From Pontimicrobium sp. SW4 (GTDB taxonomy: Bacteria; Bacteroidota; Bacteroidia; Flavobacteriales; Flavobacteriaceae), in the NCBI RefSeq assembly GCF_039954625.1, contig NZ_CP157199.1, positions 496,001-560,000 of the forward strand: a stretch of 64,000 bases of DNA, given 5' to 3'. The position numbers and the translations under genes are program-made. The notes beneath the pieces are model-generated. The model did not search any database and was not told the origin of the DNA. It was given only the letters and a program-made list of their open reading frames with translations. Below, one piece after another: positions 19,853 through 29,085 of the stretch (within the stretch, counting starts at the first letter, position 1; the number at the start of each line of letters is the position of its first letter).

Positions 19853-20488
19853 ATGGCAAAAGATAGTAGATTAATATTAGATCCCTTAGGAGACGATAAC
19901 CCGATTACAATTCAAGTTCTTGGTATCTGTTCTGCTTTAGCGATTACAGCAGAATTGAAAGCATCAATTGTAATGACCATCTCAGTACTTTTTGTAATGG
20001 GAGCAGGTAATGTAGTTATCTCTTTAATTAGAAATATAATTCCATCAAAAATTAGAATTATTGTACAGCTTACGGTTGTAGCTGCTTTAGTAATTATTGT
20101 AGACCAAGTTTTAAAAGCCTATTCATATCAATTAAGTAAAGAGCTAGGAGCATTTATCGGACTTATTATAACCAACTGTATTATTATGGGACGCTTTGAA
20201 GCTTTTGCTTTAGCGAATGGACCATGGCGATCATTTCTTGATGGAATTGGAAATGCATTAGGATATGGATTAATTCTGATTATAGTTGGATTCTTTAGAG
20301 AATTATTAGGGTCAGGAACATTATTAGGTTTTCCAGTACTGGGAGACCCAATTGCAAAAACAGGATTGTATAGCATTGGTTATGAAAATAACGGATTTAT
20401 GTTATTAGCACCAATGGCATTAATTGTTGTAGGTATTATAATTTGGGTTCAGCGTAGTAGGAATCCAGCATTAATTGAAGACAACTAG
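19853..20488 (+). CDS. nqrD: Na+-translocating NADH:quinone reductase subunit D
   Basis: 211-residue integral membrane subunit with six predicted helices. Cys26 (LGICSALA) and Cys109 ([10 protein letters not shown]) are the residues that, with two cysteines of NqrE, hold the intramembrane [2Fe-2S] centre. The gene lies 2 bp after nqrC. Confidence 0.96.
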   Translation: MAKDSRLILDPLGDDNPITIQVLGICSALAITAELKASIVMTISVLFVMGAGNVVISLIRNIIPSKIRIIVQLTVVAALVIIVDQVLKAYSYQLSKELGAFIGLIITNCIIMGRFEAFALANGPWRSFLDGIGNALGYGLILIIVGFFRELLGSGTLLGFPVLGDPIAKTGLYSIGYENNGFMLLAPMALIVVGIIIWVQRSRNPALIEDN

Positions 20489-20499
20489 AATATAGCATT

Positions 20500-21216
20500 A
20501 TGGAACATATAGAATTATTTTTCAAATCAATATTTATAGATAACATGGTATTTGCCACGTTCCTTGGGATGTGTTCATACCTTGCAGTATCTAAAAAAGT
20601 ATCAACGGCAGTTGGACTTGGAGCAGCAGTAATATTTGTATTAGCCATTACTGTACCTTTAAACTGGTTGTTAGATCAATACATTTTACAAGAAGGTGCT
20701 TTAGCATGGTTAGGTGAAGAATATGCTAGTTACGATTTAAGTTTCTTATCATTCATCATGTTTATCGCAACTATTGCTACCATGGTACAATTGGTAGAGA
20801 TTGTTGTAGAGAAGTTCTCACCATCATTATATAATTCACTTGGTATTTTCTTACCATTAATTGCAGTAAACTGTGCTATTTTAGGAGGTTCGCTATTTAT
20901 GCAATCTCGTGAAATTGCAACTTTAGGTTTAGCATTTAATTATGGCATTTCTTCGGGAATAGGTTGGTTTTTAGCAATTCTTGCAATAGCAGCCATTCGT
21001 GAAAAAATTAGATACTCAAACGTACCAGGGCCTTTAAGAGGTTTAGGAATTACATTCATCATTACTGGTTTAATGGCAATTGGTTTTATGAGTTTTGGAG
21101 GTATGCTAACTGGAGGAGATGAAGAAGTAAAAGAAGAAACAACAGCTCAAGTTGAAACTGTAAAAGAAGATACTAAAGAAGAGTTAGCTAATAACACTTT
21201 AAAAGAAGAGGAATAA
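20500..21216 (+). CDS. nqrE: Na+-translocating NADH:quinone reductase subunit E, with acidic C-terminal tail
   Basis: 238-residue membrane subunit paired with NqrD. Cys25 (GMCSYLA) and Cys125 (AVNCAILGG) complete the intramembrane iron-sulfur site. After the last helix (about residue 200) there is a charged tail of about 32 residues made mostly of Glu, Lys, Thr and Val, which the shorter proteobacterial NqrE (about 200 residues) lacks. The gene is 11 bp after nqrD and 1 bp before nqrF. Confidence 0.95.
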   Translation: MEHIELFFKSIFIDNMVFATFLGMCSYLAVSKKVSTAVGLGAAVIFVLAITVPLNWLLDQYILQEGALAWLGEEYASYDLSFLSFIMFIATIATMVQLVEIVVEKFSPSLYNSLGIFLPLIAVNCAILGGSLFMQSREIATLGLAFNYGISSGIGWFLAILAIAAIREKIRYSNVPGPLRGLGITFIITGLMAIGFMSFGGMLTGGDEEVKEETTAQVETVKEDTKEELANNTLKEEE

Positions 21217-21217
21217 C

Positions 21218-22525
21218 ATGATATTAGCCGCAAGTACACTAGGAACAATATTAGCAACGGTCGCTGCATTTTTGGTTGTAACATTACTATTGGTTACGTT
21301 GTTATTATTTGTGAAACAAAAATTATCACCATCAGGTCCTGTGAAGATCTTAATAAATGGTGAGCGTGAAATAGAAGTTAGTTCTGGAGATAGTTTATTA
21401 ACTACTTTAGGTAGTGAAAAAATATTCTTACCATCTGCCTGTGGTGGTGGTGGAACATGTATACAATGTGAGTGTCATGTATTGTCTGGTGGAGGAGAAG
21501 CTTTACCTACAGAAACACCACATTTTACACGTAAAGAATTAGCTCATGGTGCACGTTTGTCTTGTCAAGTAAAAGTAAAGCAAGACATGGAAATCACAAT
21601 TCCAGAAGAAGTATTCGGAATTAAAAAATGGGAAGCTACTGTTGTACGTAACTATAACGTAGCATCTTTTATCAAGGAATTTGTAGTTGAAATTCCTGAA
21701 GATATGGGGTATAAAGCTGGAGGATATATTCAAATTGAAATTCCACCATGTGAAATTAAATATTCTGAAATGGATATTACTGCGCACCCAGAAGAACATG
21801 AAACACCAGATAAGTTTCAAGCAGAATGGGATAAATTTGGTCTTTGGCCATTGGTAATGAAAAATACTGAAACAGTAGAAAGAGCCTATTCTATGGCTTC
21901 TTACCCAGCTGAAGGACGTGAAATTATGCTTAATGTTCGTATTGCAACACCACCTTGGGATCGTGCTAAAAATGGATGGATGGATGTTAATCCTGGAATT
22001 GCATCATCATACATTTTTAACCAAAAACCAGGAGATAAAGTAACAATTTCTGGACCTTATGGAGAATTCTTTATTAATGAGTCCGACAGTGAAATGTTAT
22101 ACGTTGGTGGTGGAGCAGGTATGGCACCAATGCGTTCACATTTATATCACTTATTCAGAACTTTAAAAACAGGTCGTAAAGTTACTTATTGGTATGGAGG
22201 ACGTTCAAAACGTGAGTTATTCTACTTAGAGCATTTTGAAAAATTAGAGAAAGATTTTCCAAACTTTAAGTTTTACTTAGCATTGTCCGAACCATTAGAA
22301 GAAGATAACTGGAAAGTTAAAGATGGTATTGATGGTGAGGGAGATGGTTTTGTAGGCTTTATTCACAATTGTGTAATAGATAATTATTTAAATCATCATG
22401 AGTCACCAGAAGATATTGAATTATACTTCTGTGGACCTCCATTAATGAACCAAGCGGTTCAAAAAATGGGTGAAGACTTTGGTATTCCTGATGAACATAT
22501 TAGATTTGATGATTTTGGTGGATAA
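21218..22525 (+). CDS. nqrF: Na+-translocating NADH:quinone reductase subunit F
   Basis: 435-residue NADH-oxidising subunit. Order of domains: one N-terminal membrane helix (about 10-31), a plant-type [2Fe-2S] ferredoxin domain with C75, C81, C84 and C116, then an FNR-like domain with the FAD motif RAYSMASYP and the NADH motif GGGAGMAPMRSH. Electrons pass from NADH via FAD and the cluster to NqrD/E. It is the last gene of the operon and is followed by a strong terminator. Confidence 0.97.
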   Translation: MILAASTLGTILATVAAFLVVTLLLVTLLLFVKQKLSPSGPVKILINGEREIEVSSGDSLLTTLGSEKIFLPSACGGGGTCIQCECHVLSGGGEALPTETPHFTRKELAHGARLSCQVKVKQDMEITIPEEVFGIKKWEATVVRNYNVASFIKEFVVEIPEDMGYKAGGYIQIEIPPCEIKYSEMDITAHPEEHETPDKFQAEWDKFGLWPLVMKNTETVERAYSMASYPAEGREIMLNVRIATPPWDRAKNGWMDVNPGIASSYIFNQKPGDKVTISGPYGEFFINESDSEMLYVGGGAGMAPMRSHLYHLFRTLKTGRKVTYWYGGRSKRELFYLEHFEKLEKDFPNFKFYLALSEPLEEDNWKVKDGIDGEGDGFVGFIHNCVIDNYLNHHESPEDIELYFCGPPLMNQAVQKMGEDFGIPDEHIRFDDFGG

Positions 22526-22552
22526 CCTTTGTTAATCTTATTATAAATATTT

Positions 22553-22582
22553 AAAAGTCAACACGAAAGTGTTGACTTTTTT
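22553..22582 (+). terminator. Rho-independent terminator of the nqr operon
   Basis: Twelve-base-pair stem AAAAGTCAACAC / GTGTTGACTTTT closed by a GAAA tetraloop and followed by a T-run, 27 bp after the nqrF stop and 12 bp before the next start. Confidence 0.93.
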
Positions 22583-22594
22583 CGTTTGTAAACT

Positions 22595-23455
22595 ATGAAG
22601 AAACTCTTACTCTTATCTCTTTTATTAATTACTATTAGTGTTGTGGCTTATCAATTTAAGCCAGTAAAACATATTGCTAATGCAGTAATAGTATCCCCAA
22701 GTTATATAAATAAAGAAGGTACTACTATTAGCAAACGCGTAATAATTCCTGATGGGTATAAACGTGTAGTTTATCCAAAAGGTTCTTTTGAGGAGTATCT
22801 TAGACATTATAAACTCAAAAAATTTGGTTCAAAAATCATCAACTATGATGATTCTGAATATTATTGGCAACATGGGCATATAGGAATTCTAGACATCTCT
22901 GTGCCTAAAAATGGACTACAACAATGTGCAGATGCATTAATTAGAATAAGAAGCGAATACCTTTGGGATAATAATAAAAAAGACGAAATAGGTTTTAATT
23001 TCACCTCCGGTCATTATTGTTCTTGGTTAAAATACGCTGAGGGTTATCGCCCAAAAATTAATGGAAATAAGGTAAGCTTTATTAAAACAGCAATCAAAGA
23101 TCATTCTAAGGAGAATTTTTATAAGTATTTGAATTTGATTTATATTTACTCTGGAACCTTGTCACTTTATAATGAATTACCTAAAATTGAATCGGTAAAA
23201 GATTTAAAAATAGGAGATATGCTTATTAAAGGCGGGACACCAGGACATATCGTCATGATTTGCGATGAAGCAATAAATGAAAAAGGAGAAAAAATATTCT
23301 TGCTATTTCAAGGAAATACACCAGCGCAAAGTGTACATTTGGTAAAAAATCTTGAAAACTCTTCAATTTCTCCATGGTATAATCTAAAAAAGGATACTAT
23401 TATCTCCGTTTCTAACTATACTTTCAATAGTTCGAAATTTGTTAGGTTTAAGTAG
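22595..23455 (+). CDS. DUF4846 domain protein, exported or membrane-anchored
   Basis: 286-residue protein of unknown function. Residues 3-20 form a hydrophobic signal or anchor. The body matches DUF4846: the HGHIGILDI strand, QQCADALIRIRSEYLW helix, the GHYCSWLKYAEGYRP block, and the GDMLIKGGTPGHIVMI strand near the C-terminus. It begins 12 bp after the nqr terminator, so it needs its own promoter or read-through. The gene converges with the DUF6090 genes. Confidence 0.8.
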   Translation: MKKLLLLSLLLITISVVAYQFKPVKHIANAVIVSPSYINKEGTTISKRVIIPDGYKRVVYPKGSFEEYLRHYKLKKFGSKIINYDDSEYYWQHGHIGILDISVPKNGLQQCADALIRIRSEYLWDNNKKDEIGFNFTSGHYCSWLKYAEGYRPKINGNKVSFIKTAIKDHSKENFYKYLNLIYIYSGTLSLYNELPKIESVKDLKIGDMLIKGGTPGHIVMICDEAINEKGEKIFLLFQGNTPAQSVHLVKNLENSSISPWYNLKKDTIISVSNYTFNSSKFVRFK

Positions 23456-23456
23456 T

Positions 23457-23511
23457 AGTTTGTTAAAGTAACTCAACTTAAAAGAAAAACTTATGTTTTT
23501 ACTAACAAACT
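23457..23511. terminator. Possible bidirectional terminator between convergent genes
   Basis: Imperfect inverted repeat with arms AGTTTGTTA and TAACAAACT and an A/T-rich interior holding a second weaker pairing. It lies between the convergent DUF4846 and DUF6090 genes. It is A/T-rich and therefore weak. Confidence 0.4.
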
Positions 23512-23524
23512 TAAAAGAGCAATT

Positions 23525-24136
23525 TTAAATTTCTTTTAAACAGTCATTAAACCTTTGTTTCAAGTCGGTTTCAAAATAATAAAGGTCTACCATAATCATA
23601 TTTAAAAATGTAACAATTTGTTTAAAGTTTTTTAAGTTCGAAAAATCCATGTTGTAAAGACCTAGAGATGCTGTTTTAGAGAACTCATTATAAGTTGTTT
23701 GTGATGTATATAATGCGTTTAAAGACTCCAGTAGTTCAATATTTATGTCTTTGCCAATACCATTTTGTATCGCTGTTTGAAATGCTGCCTCTTGTAGTCT
23801 TGGTATTTGTAATCCTTTCCAAAATTTAAGCGTTTCTCCAGCTTCTTCCTCAGTTGTTGGCATACTAATCTTATTTAAGGTATCACTTACCATAATATGA
23901 TATTGGTATACATCATTAATTTGTTTTTGATTTGTTTTTATTTCTATTTCAATTCGTTCTAAAGTTTTTTCAATAATCTTAGCTGTTTTTTTATCTTCAT
24001 TCCAATTATTTATTTGTAATGCTAGGAGAATTCCTATCATTACTAGCGCAATTTCGCCAATGGCGTATTTAAAGTATTTACCAGTTTTGTTTTTGATAAT
24101 GAGTGATTTACGTATATGTCTGAAGAACTTTATCAT
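23525..24136 (-). CDS. DUF6090 family membrane protein (copy 1)
   Basis: 203-residue protein of unknown function. The N-terminal block [12 protein letters not shown], then NKTGKYFKYAIGE and a single membrane helix IALVMIGILLALQINNWN (about 30-47), defines DUF6090; the rest is helical and charged, probably periplasmic. It is the third gene of a minus-strand operon and overlaps copy 2 by 4 bp (ATGA). Its N-terminal 50 residues are nearly the same as those of copy 2 while the C-terminal parts differ strongly. Confidence 0.8.
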   Translation of the reverse strand: MIKFFRHIRKSLIIKNKTGKYFKYAIGEIALVMIGILLALQINNWNEDKKTAKIIEKTLERIEIEIKTNQKQINDVYQYHIMVSDTLNKISMPTTEEEAGETLKFWKGLQIPRLQEAAFQTAIQNGIGKDINIELLESLNALYTSQTTYNEFSKTASLGLYNMDFSNLKNFKQIVTFLNMIMVDLYYFETDLKQRFNDCLKEI

Positions 24137-24840
24137 TTAACCGACATTTGATAATTCTTGATTTGTTCTAATAATGCGCTACATTCTTCTAGTTTTTCTT
24201 TGTAATTACTAAGTCTGGTATAAGCACCATTTAGGCGCATACTATTCATAACATAGTTGTCTTTACCTAGAGCTAAAATATCATCAATGTTAGGGTTGTA
24301 AATACTTGGTATATTTCTAGATAACTCATTAACTAAGTTTTTAAAGTATTCAATTAAAAAATCTTCGTCTTTTTCTAAATCTTCATAGCTGTTATACATT
24401 TTAACTATAGCGCCTCTTAATGAGTTAGACTTAATGATGTTTAAATGTGAACTACTAGTCATTTCCTCAAAAGTAGATTTCATTGGCGTATATGGGTAAA
24501 TAGGACGCCATTGTAAGTTGAAGTATGCGATGAGTGAGTCTTTTTTTTTGCCTTCAATAAGCATATCTAAAAAAGGGTTCTTAGTTTCAGCCTGTCTTTC
24601 AAGTTTTAAATAATTCTCACGTAATGCAACTGAATCTTTTTTTAACTCTTCTGTAATATTTGCTAAATATCTTTTTTCTAAAGTTCTATCTTTAGATTGT
24701 TGCTGCCATGTGTTTATTTGTAAAGCAATTAAAATGCCTATTACTACAAGTATAATTTCGCCAATGGCATATTTTAGATATGTACCTGTTTTATTTTCCA
24801 TAAGAAGTGATTTACGAATATGTCTAAAAAACTTAATCAT
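24133..24840 (-). CDS. DUF6090 family membrane protein (copy 2)
   Basis: 235-residue paralogue of the next gene. It has the same N-terminal module ([19 protein letters not shown], then a membrane helix ending ALQINTW) and a different helical C-terminal domain. It overlaps the lipoprotein gene upstream by 8 bp and copy 1 downstream by 4 bp, so the three are translated as a unit. Function unknown. Confidence 0.8.
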   Translation of the reverse strand: MIKFFRHIRKSLLMENKTGTYLKYAIGEIILVVIGILIALQINTWQQQSKDRTLEKRYLANITEELKKDSVALRENYLKLERQAETKNPFLDMLIEGKKKDSLIAYFNLQWRPIYPYTPMKSTFEEMTSSSHLNIIKSNSLRGAIVKMYNSYEDLEKDEDFLIEYFKNLVNELSRNIPSIYNPNIDDILALGKDNYVMNSMRLNGAYTRLSNYKEKLEECSALLEQIKNYQMSVK

Positions 24841-26512
24841 TGATTATAGATTCTAAGTGCTTCTTCTCTCCAGTCATTTCCCAATGACCTAGTGATGTTG
24901 GTATATTACCTATGCTGTTTAGCGTATCAAAAAAGTTTTTTGTTTTAAATTGGTTTCCTTCTAGTTCCTGTATGCGTGCATAATCTGCTAGAGCAGCTTC
25001 TAATAAATATTTGCCAGTAATATAACTTGTACCATAACCTGGTTGACGTAAATACAAATGTTGCTCGAAAATTAGAAGCTCTTTTTCAGTTTTCATCCAA
25101 CCTCGAGGTGTGTATTCGCTATGAATACTTCCAGCTTCTTCCATAGTCATCTCGTTAGAGTGCGCATATAATGAGCCTAATCCTCTTGCAGCACGTTGGG
25201 CAATCATGATATATACTATCTCCTTTGTTCTAGGACTGTCGTTATACAAACCTGCTTGCATAAACATTTCTTCAACTGCTGTGGCAGTACCTTCATTACG
25301 AGAATCGAATATATTGTATAATAACGGTCCTTTTCTAATCTCGCTTTTATGTGGTTCTAAATCCATTCTTGCTAACTCAAACCAATGATAAAAATGAGAA
25401 TACAATGGTCTAGGGTCGTAATGCTCGCCAATTAAGAAAAAATTACGTTTTTCTTTTGGTACGAATTCCCCTAAATGTTCTCTTAAAGCAATATCGAAAT
25501 AAGGTTTTACAGTAACAATATCTTGTTGGTCTAAAAAGCTAATTAAGCTTTTTGCTGCTTCGTCGGCCATTTTATTATATGCTTCAGGTGAATTAGCATC
25601 CACTAACTGTGGAAGGCTTCTATTTCTATGTTCTTCTAGTTTTAAAGCTGTCCAAGACCTTGCTAATTCTCGCTTTAAAATCATAACTTCGTCATCCCAT
25701 GTTAGTGGTACTAAATGCACGTTTTGTAAATACCATGTGTAATTATCTTTGCCAATTCCTGAAGCACCAGTTTTAGATTTTGATTCTTTTTTTAACCATG
25801 AAGCCAACTCATCTGTTGAAGTAATAGCTGCATCAATTACCGATACAATTTCAGTATCATTTTTAAGTTCAGGTTTTGATCTTAGATTGTTAAGTACCAA
25901 ACTTTGATATTGAATATCTCGAATTCCTGTAATCCATAAATCTTTAGCATTACCAGTTAGGTTTTGCTTTGCTTGTGTATAAAAGGGAGGAATTATGCTT
26001 AAATCTTTAATAAATCGTATTCGTTCTTCTGTAGATAATGGGAACTCATAAGTCCACAATTCGGTTGTGCCATGATTTGTTGGTCCTTCATGCGCAGGCA
26101 CATCACTTTTGTATTCCCAAACTACTTTGTAATATGCAGGATCGCGAACCCAAGGTTTTAAAATATTATGATTAAAGTCGTAACCATTCATTTCGGCCCA
26201 AACAATCATCCAATCTACTTGATTTTCAACAGACCAACTAGACGTATCAATTGCTTTTAATTGGTTTTGAAGTTCTTTAAACGTTGTCCAACGTTTTTCA
26301 AAAGTTTCTTTTGTATAATCTGGTGCACCGTCTAGTTTTGGAGGGTTTTCAAAAGTTCGCCATTCTTTAAATAAAGTGACTAAATCTTCATAACTATTGG
26401 TTTGGTATACTTGTAATTCTGTTTTATTATTTGCTGTACTTTCTTTTTTTTCTTCAGTATTGCAACTTAAGGACAAAAAACAGATACTTAGGATAACTAA
26501 AAATTGTTTCAT
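24833..26512 (-). CDS. Large lipoprotein, DUF885-like (probable peptidase relative)
   Basis: 559-residue lipoprotein with signal ending LSLSC (Cys17). The body is helical. The C-terminal half carries [15 protein letters not shown] and the [23 protein letters not shown] region, which recall the EGWALYxE and late helices of DUF885 (thermostable carboxypeptidase-like) proteins. The usual HExxPGHH zinc motif is not visible at the expected place ([15 protein letters not shown] instead), so it may be catalytically dead or metal-free. Assignment to DUF885 is tentative. It is the first gene of the operon with the two DUF6090 genes. Confidence 0.6.
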   Translation of the reverse strand: MKQFLVILSICFLSLSCNTEEKKESTANNKTELQVYQTNSYEDLVTLFKEWRTFENPPKLDGAPDYTKETFEKRWTTFKELQNQLKAIDTSSWSVENQVDWMIVWAEMNGYDFNHNILKPWVRDPAYYKVVWEYKSDVPAHEGPTNHGTTELWTYEFPLSTEERIRFIKDLSIIPPFYTQAKQNLTGNAKDLWITGIRDIQYQSLVLNNLRSKPELKNDTEIVSVIDAAITSTDELASWLKKESKSKTGASGIGKDNYTWYLQNVHLVPLTWDDEVMILKRELARSWTALKLEEHRNRSLPQLVDANSPEAYNKMADEAAKSLISFLDQQDIVTVKPYFDIALREHLGEFVPKEKRNFFLIGEHYDPRPLYSHFYHWFELARMDLEPHKSEIRKGPLLYNIFDSRNEGTATAVEEMFMQAGLYNDSPRTKEIVYIMIAQRAARGLGSLYAHSNEMTMEEAGSIHSEYTPRGWMKTEKELLIFEQHLYLRQPGYGTSYITGKYLLEAALADYARIQELEGNQFKTKNFFDTLNSIGNIPTSLGHWEMTGEKKHLESIIND

Positions 26513-26563
26513 TGGTTGGCTAGATTTAATTCTCGGGTTTGCGATTTTTTTTGTTTATTTTAA

Positions 26564-26683
26564 TTATTGACTTTTAATACCAATTAAGACTAGTGCAATT
26601 TTACCAATAGCGTATTTAAAGTATTTACCTGTTTTGTTTTCTATAAAGAGTAATTTGTTTATATGTCTAAATGATTTAATCAT
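26564..26683 (-). pseudogene. Truncated third DUF6090 copy (relic)
   Basis: A 39-codon frame from ATG 26683 to a stop at 26564 begins MIKSFRHINKLLF, then IENKTGKYFKYAIGKIALV and LIGI before it breaks off into KSQ and a stop. This matches the first 36 residues of the two intact DUF6090 genes downstream and stops in the middle of the membrane helix. It is best read as the remains of a third copy that lost its C-terminal domain, by deletion at the point where the lipoprotein gene now begins about 50 bp on. Confidence 0.8.
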
Positions 26684-26714
26684 TATAGGTTGTTTGTCAA
26701 TAAAAGGAGTAAAA

Positions 26715-26768
26715 GCAACATGGTAATATGTTTATTTATATTCTAAATTTATAAGATTACCACGTTGC
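26715..26768 (-). terminator. Inverted repeat downstream of the M28 peptidase gene
   Basis: Arms GCAACATGGTAAT and ATTACCACGTTGC (12 of 13 paired) around a 28-nt A/T-rich loop, beginning 19 bp after the peptidase stop codon in its direction of transcription and followed on the minus strand by TTTTACTCC. It may act as a terminator, though the loop is long for one. Confidence 0.5.
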
Positions 26769-26787
26769 ACTTACTATAATCATATTA

Positions 26788-28290
26788 CTAATTTTTTACA
26801 GCTTTAGTTTTATATAGCTTTTTAGATGCTTCTTCATACTTATCACCTGAATTCCAAACAGGAGTAGCATCATCGTTAGCGATGTTACGACCAGAAAGAA
26901 CATAGGCTCTAAAGAATTTTAAAAGATAATCGTAGTCTAGGGTGTGTGCTTCGTCTCCAGGTCTGTGATAGTATTTGGTTACTTCACCGTCAAAAGATCT
27001 AAATCCTAGAGAAAAGGTTGGTGCTGGAATTCCTTTTTTTGCAAAGTTTACATTATCACTTCTATCAAATAAACCTTGTTCTTTTGCAGGATCTTCAATG
27101 GCAGTAAGTCCAAATGTTTTAACGGCATTAAAAATATTTTTCTCTGCAGTTGTTCTAGTAAGTCCAACAATAGTTGCTAAAGACGTATCATTATAACCAC
27201 CATTATCACTATTAAAGCAGTATACCATTTGTTCTAATGGTAGCACTGGATTCTCTACATAAAAGCGACTCCCTAACAAGCCTTTTTCTTCTCCTGTAAA
27301 TAGAATAAATAATGCTGAACGCTTGGTTGGGTATTTAGCTAAATTTTTTGCCATCGCTAATACCGTAGTTGTACCAACAGCGTTGTCTCTAGCACCATTA
27401 TAAATAACATCACCTGTTTCATCAGGACTACCAATACCAACATGGTCATAATGTGCAGAGTAGATAATATATTCGTTTTTTAGTACTGGATCAGTCCCTT
27501 CAACAACACCTATAACATTTTGTGATTTTACAGGTTCTTCTTTCTTTTTACTTATAGAAATTTTAGTGCTAATGGTTTTAGACGCTTTAAGTTGGTTAAG
27601 CATATTATCATCTTTATCTAACGCCCAAACATGAGCAACTTGATCGTTATAACTTTTGTCATCATTGTCTTCATTATCTTTAGCAACTGTTAGTTGAGAT
27701 CTATTAAAATTATGGCTTACATTTTCCCACATATCATCTCCCATATTTAAAAGCTCAATAATAGCTACTACACCATTATTTTTTGCTAATTTTTGCTTTT
27801 GGCGACGCAAGCCATAAGCAGCTCTAAAATCACTATTTTTTGAACTACCAGATTTAATAATAATAACTTTTCCTTTTACATTTTTTCCAGTGTAATCGTT
27901 TTCTAAACCATGATTTAAAAACACTGCATCGGCATTTGTATTTACTGGCGAAGGAAAGATAAAAGCAAAATCTTCTATTGTTTCATTATTCACTTGAATG
28001 GAAACTTCTTCTGGAGGAGATACTTTTTTAAAATTTACTTCTTGATAATAAGTGCCTGTTTTAGGGTTAGGCTTTACGCCATAACCTCTAAATGCATTTG
28101 CTAAATAAGACGCTGCTATTTTGAGCTCTGGTGTACCAGTTTCTCGACCTTTTAATAAATCGTCAGCTAGAAAGTAGATATGACCCTCTATATCACTTTT
28201 ACTAACTGTTTCGGTTACTTTTTCAATTTCTGTTTGTGCTGTAAGTGTAAAAACGCTTGCAAGCGTAAATAGTAATGCTAATTTTTTCAT
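26788..28290 (-). CDS. M28 family zinc aminopeptidase, secreted
   Basis: 500-residue exported metallopeptidase with a signal peptide (residues 1-19, LTAQ). Zinc ligands can be followed through the M28 order: H280 in YSAHYDHVG, D302 in GARDNAVG, the EE pair at 334-335 in TGEEKGLLGS, D362 in NSDNGG, and H442 in YYHRPGDE. A protease-associated-like insert lies at about 125-225 between the N-terminal segment and the catalytic core. It would release N-terminal amino acids from peptides in the periplasm or outside. It is a single gene upstream of the DUF6090 operon. Confidence 0.92.
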   Translation of the reverse strand: MKKLALLFTLASVFTLTAQTEIEKVTETVSKSDIEGHIYFLADDLLKGRETGTPELKIAASYLANAFRGYGVKPNPKTGTYYQEVNFKKVSPPEEVSIQVNNETIEDFAFIFPSPVNTNADAVFLNHGLENDYTGKNVKGKVIIIKSGSSKNSDFRAAYGLRRQKQKLAKNNGVVAIIELLNMGDDMWENVSHNFNRSQLTVAKDNEDNDDKSYNDQVAHVWALDKDDNMLNQLKASKTISTKISISKKKEEPVKSQNVIGVVEGTDPVLKNEYIIYSAHYDHVGIGSPDETGDVIYNGARDNAVGTTTVLAMAKNLAKYPTKRSALFILFTGEEKGLLGSRFYVENPVLPLEQMVYCFNSDNGGYNDTSLATIVGLTRTTAEKNIFNAVKTFGLTAIEDPAKEQGLFDRSDNVNFAKKGIPAPTFSLGFRSFDGEVTKYYHRPGDEAHTLDYDYLLKFFRAYVLSGRNIANDDATPVWNSGDKYEEASKKLYKTKAVKN

Positions 28291-28333
28291 TTTTAATAAA
28301 GTGTTTTTGTTGTTTCAATTTTATTTGTTTGTA

Positions 28334-28525
28334 TTATCCCATTTTGCCATCGCCATCAATATCTTGTACTAAATGAGTTTCGAGTGCAACTAAGGTTTTT
28401 TTAAGCAAAGTTCGAGTTGCTTTTAATTCTTGTTCGAGTTGTTCTACGCGATCTTCTAAATTATTGGCTTTAGCTTCTTGTTTTTGTAATTCGTCTTGTT
28501 GGATCAAATCCCAAAATATTCCCAT
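28334..28525 (-). CDS. Small coiled-coil protein with EF-hand-like tail
   Basis: 63-residue product. Residues about 8-50 form a heptad-patterned coiled coil (QKQEAKANNLEDRVEQLEQE), and the last residues read DIDGDGKMG, which matches the DxDGDG calcium loop of EF-hand and dockerin-like repeats. No signal peptide or membrane segment. Function unknown; the clear coiled coil and charged composition support a real gene. Confidence 0.65.
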   Translation of the reverse strand: MGIFWDLIQQDELQKQEAKANNLEDRVEQLEQELKATRTLLKKTLVALETHLVQDIDGDGKMG

Positions 28526-28694
28526 GGTTTCATGTATTTGTTTTACTAGTCTTATTATAAGTAGTGATTTGATAAGGCTAATAAGGCACTTATTTATTCA
28601 CTTGCAAAGTTTGTAAGTAGTGTTTTGTTAACGAGTAGTTTGGTTGGTTATAGCATTTAAAGTTAAACAATTTTATCTTAGAAAATAATAGTAG

Positions 28695-28702
28695 TAATTT
28701 TG
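28695..28702 (+). promoter_or_regulatory. Candidate -7 box (TAATTTTG) almost touching the start codon
   Basis: TAATTTTG fits TAnnTTTG and ends 4 bp before the ATG at 28707. If used, transcription would start at or next to the start codon and give a leaderless mRNA. Confidence 0.4.
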
Positions 28703-28706
28703 CAAG

Positions 28707-29084
28707 ATGAGTACACCGCTTAGCGAACAGGAACTACATAATTTAGCAATGAATATTGTAGGCAAAGATTTAGAAAAACGTGGTTTTGAGTTTATAGCTG
28801 TTAATAGCAAACTTAAAAAGCATCCGCAATTTGTTTGTATTGATAAAACTAGTCAGTACTTTTTTGTAATTGTTCGTACAGTAAAACTTCCTGAAAATCC
28901 TAATAATTACGATGTGGTATGGATGGAAACATTTAAGAAGCATGCACGTGAAAAGGCTGCAAAAGTATTATATGCAGGAGTTGCACTAGGAAACCCTGAT
29001 GGTGAAGAATTACCAGTTTATTTAAATGAGGAGTACTTGTGCGAGTACAATGGGATACAATTTATAGAAACTAATCTTAATTAA
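28707..29084 (+). CDS. Conserved hypothetical protein coupled to apbE
   Basis: 125-residue cytoplasmic protein without signal or membrane segment. The mixed alpha/beta pattern with FVCIDKTSQYFFVIVRTV strands suggests a small nuclease-like or binding fold, but I recognise no catalytic motif. It stops 1 bp before the apbE start, so both are cotranscribed. Proteins of this kind are sometimes labelled as Nqr subunit F in flavobacterial genomes; it has no ferredoxin or FNR motif, so that name would be wrong. A role in flavinylation or Nqr assembly is inference from position only. Confidence 0.7.
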   Translation: MSTPLSEQELHNLAMNIVGKDLEKRGFEFIAVNSKLKKHPQFVCIDKTSQYFFVIVRTVKLPENPNNYDVVWMETFKKHAREKAAKVLYAGVALGNPDGEELPVYLNEEYLCEYNGIQFIETNLN

Positions 29085-29085
29085 G

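Noticed and set aside
28707..29084. Annotation of the small gene before apbE as an Nqr subunit F
   Set aside because: The product lacks ferredoxin cysteines and FAD/NADH motifs; a full nqrF is present at 21218-22525.
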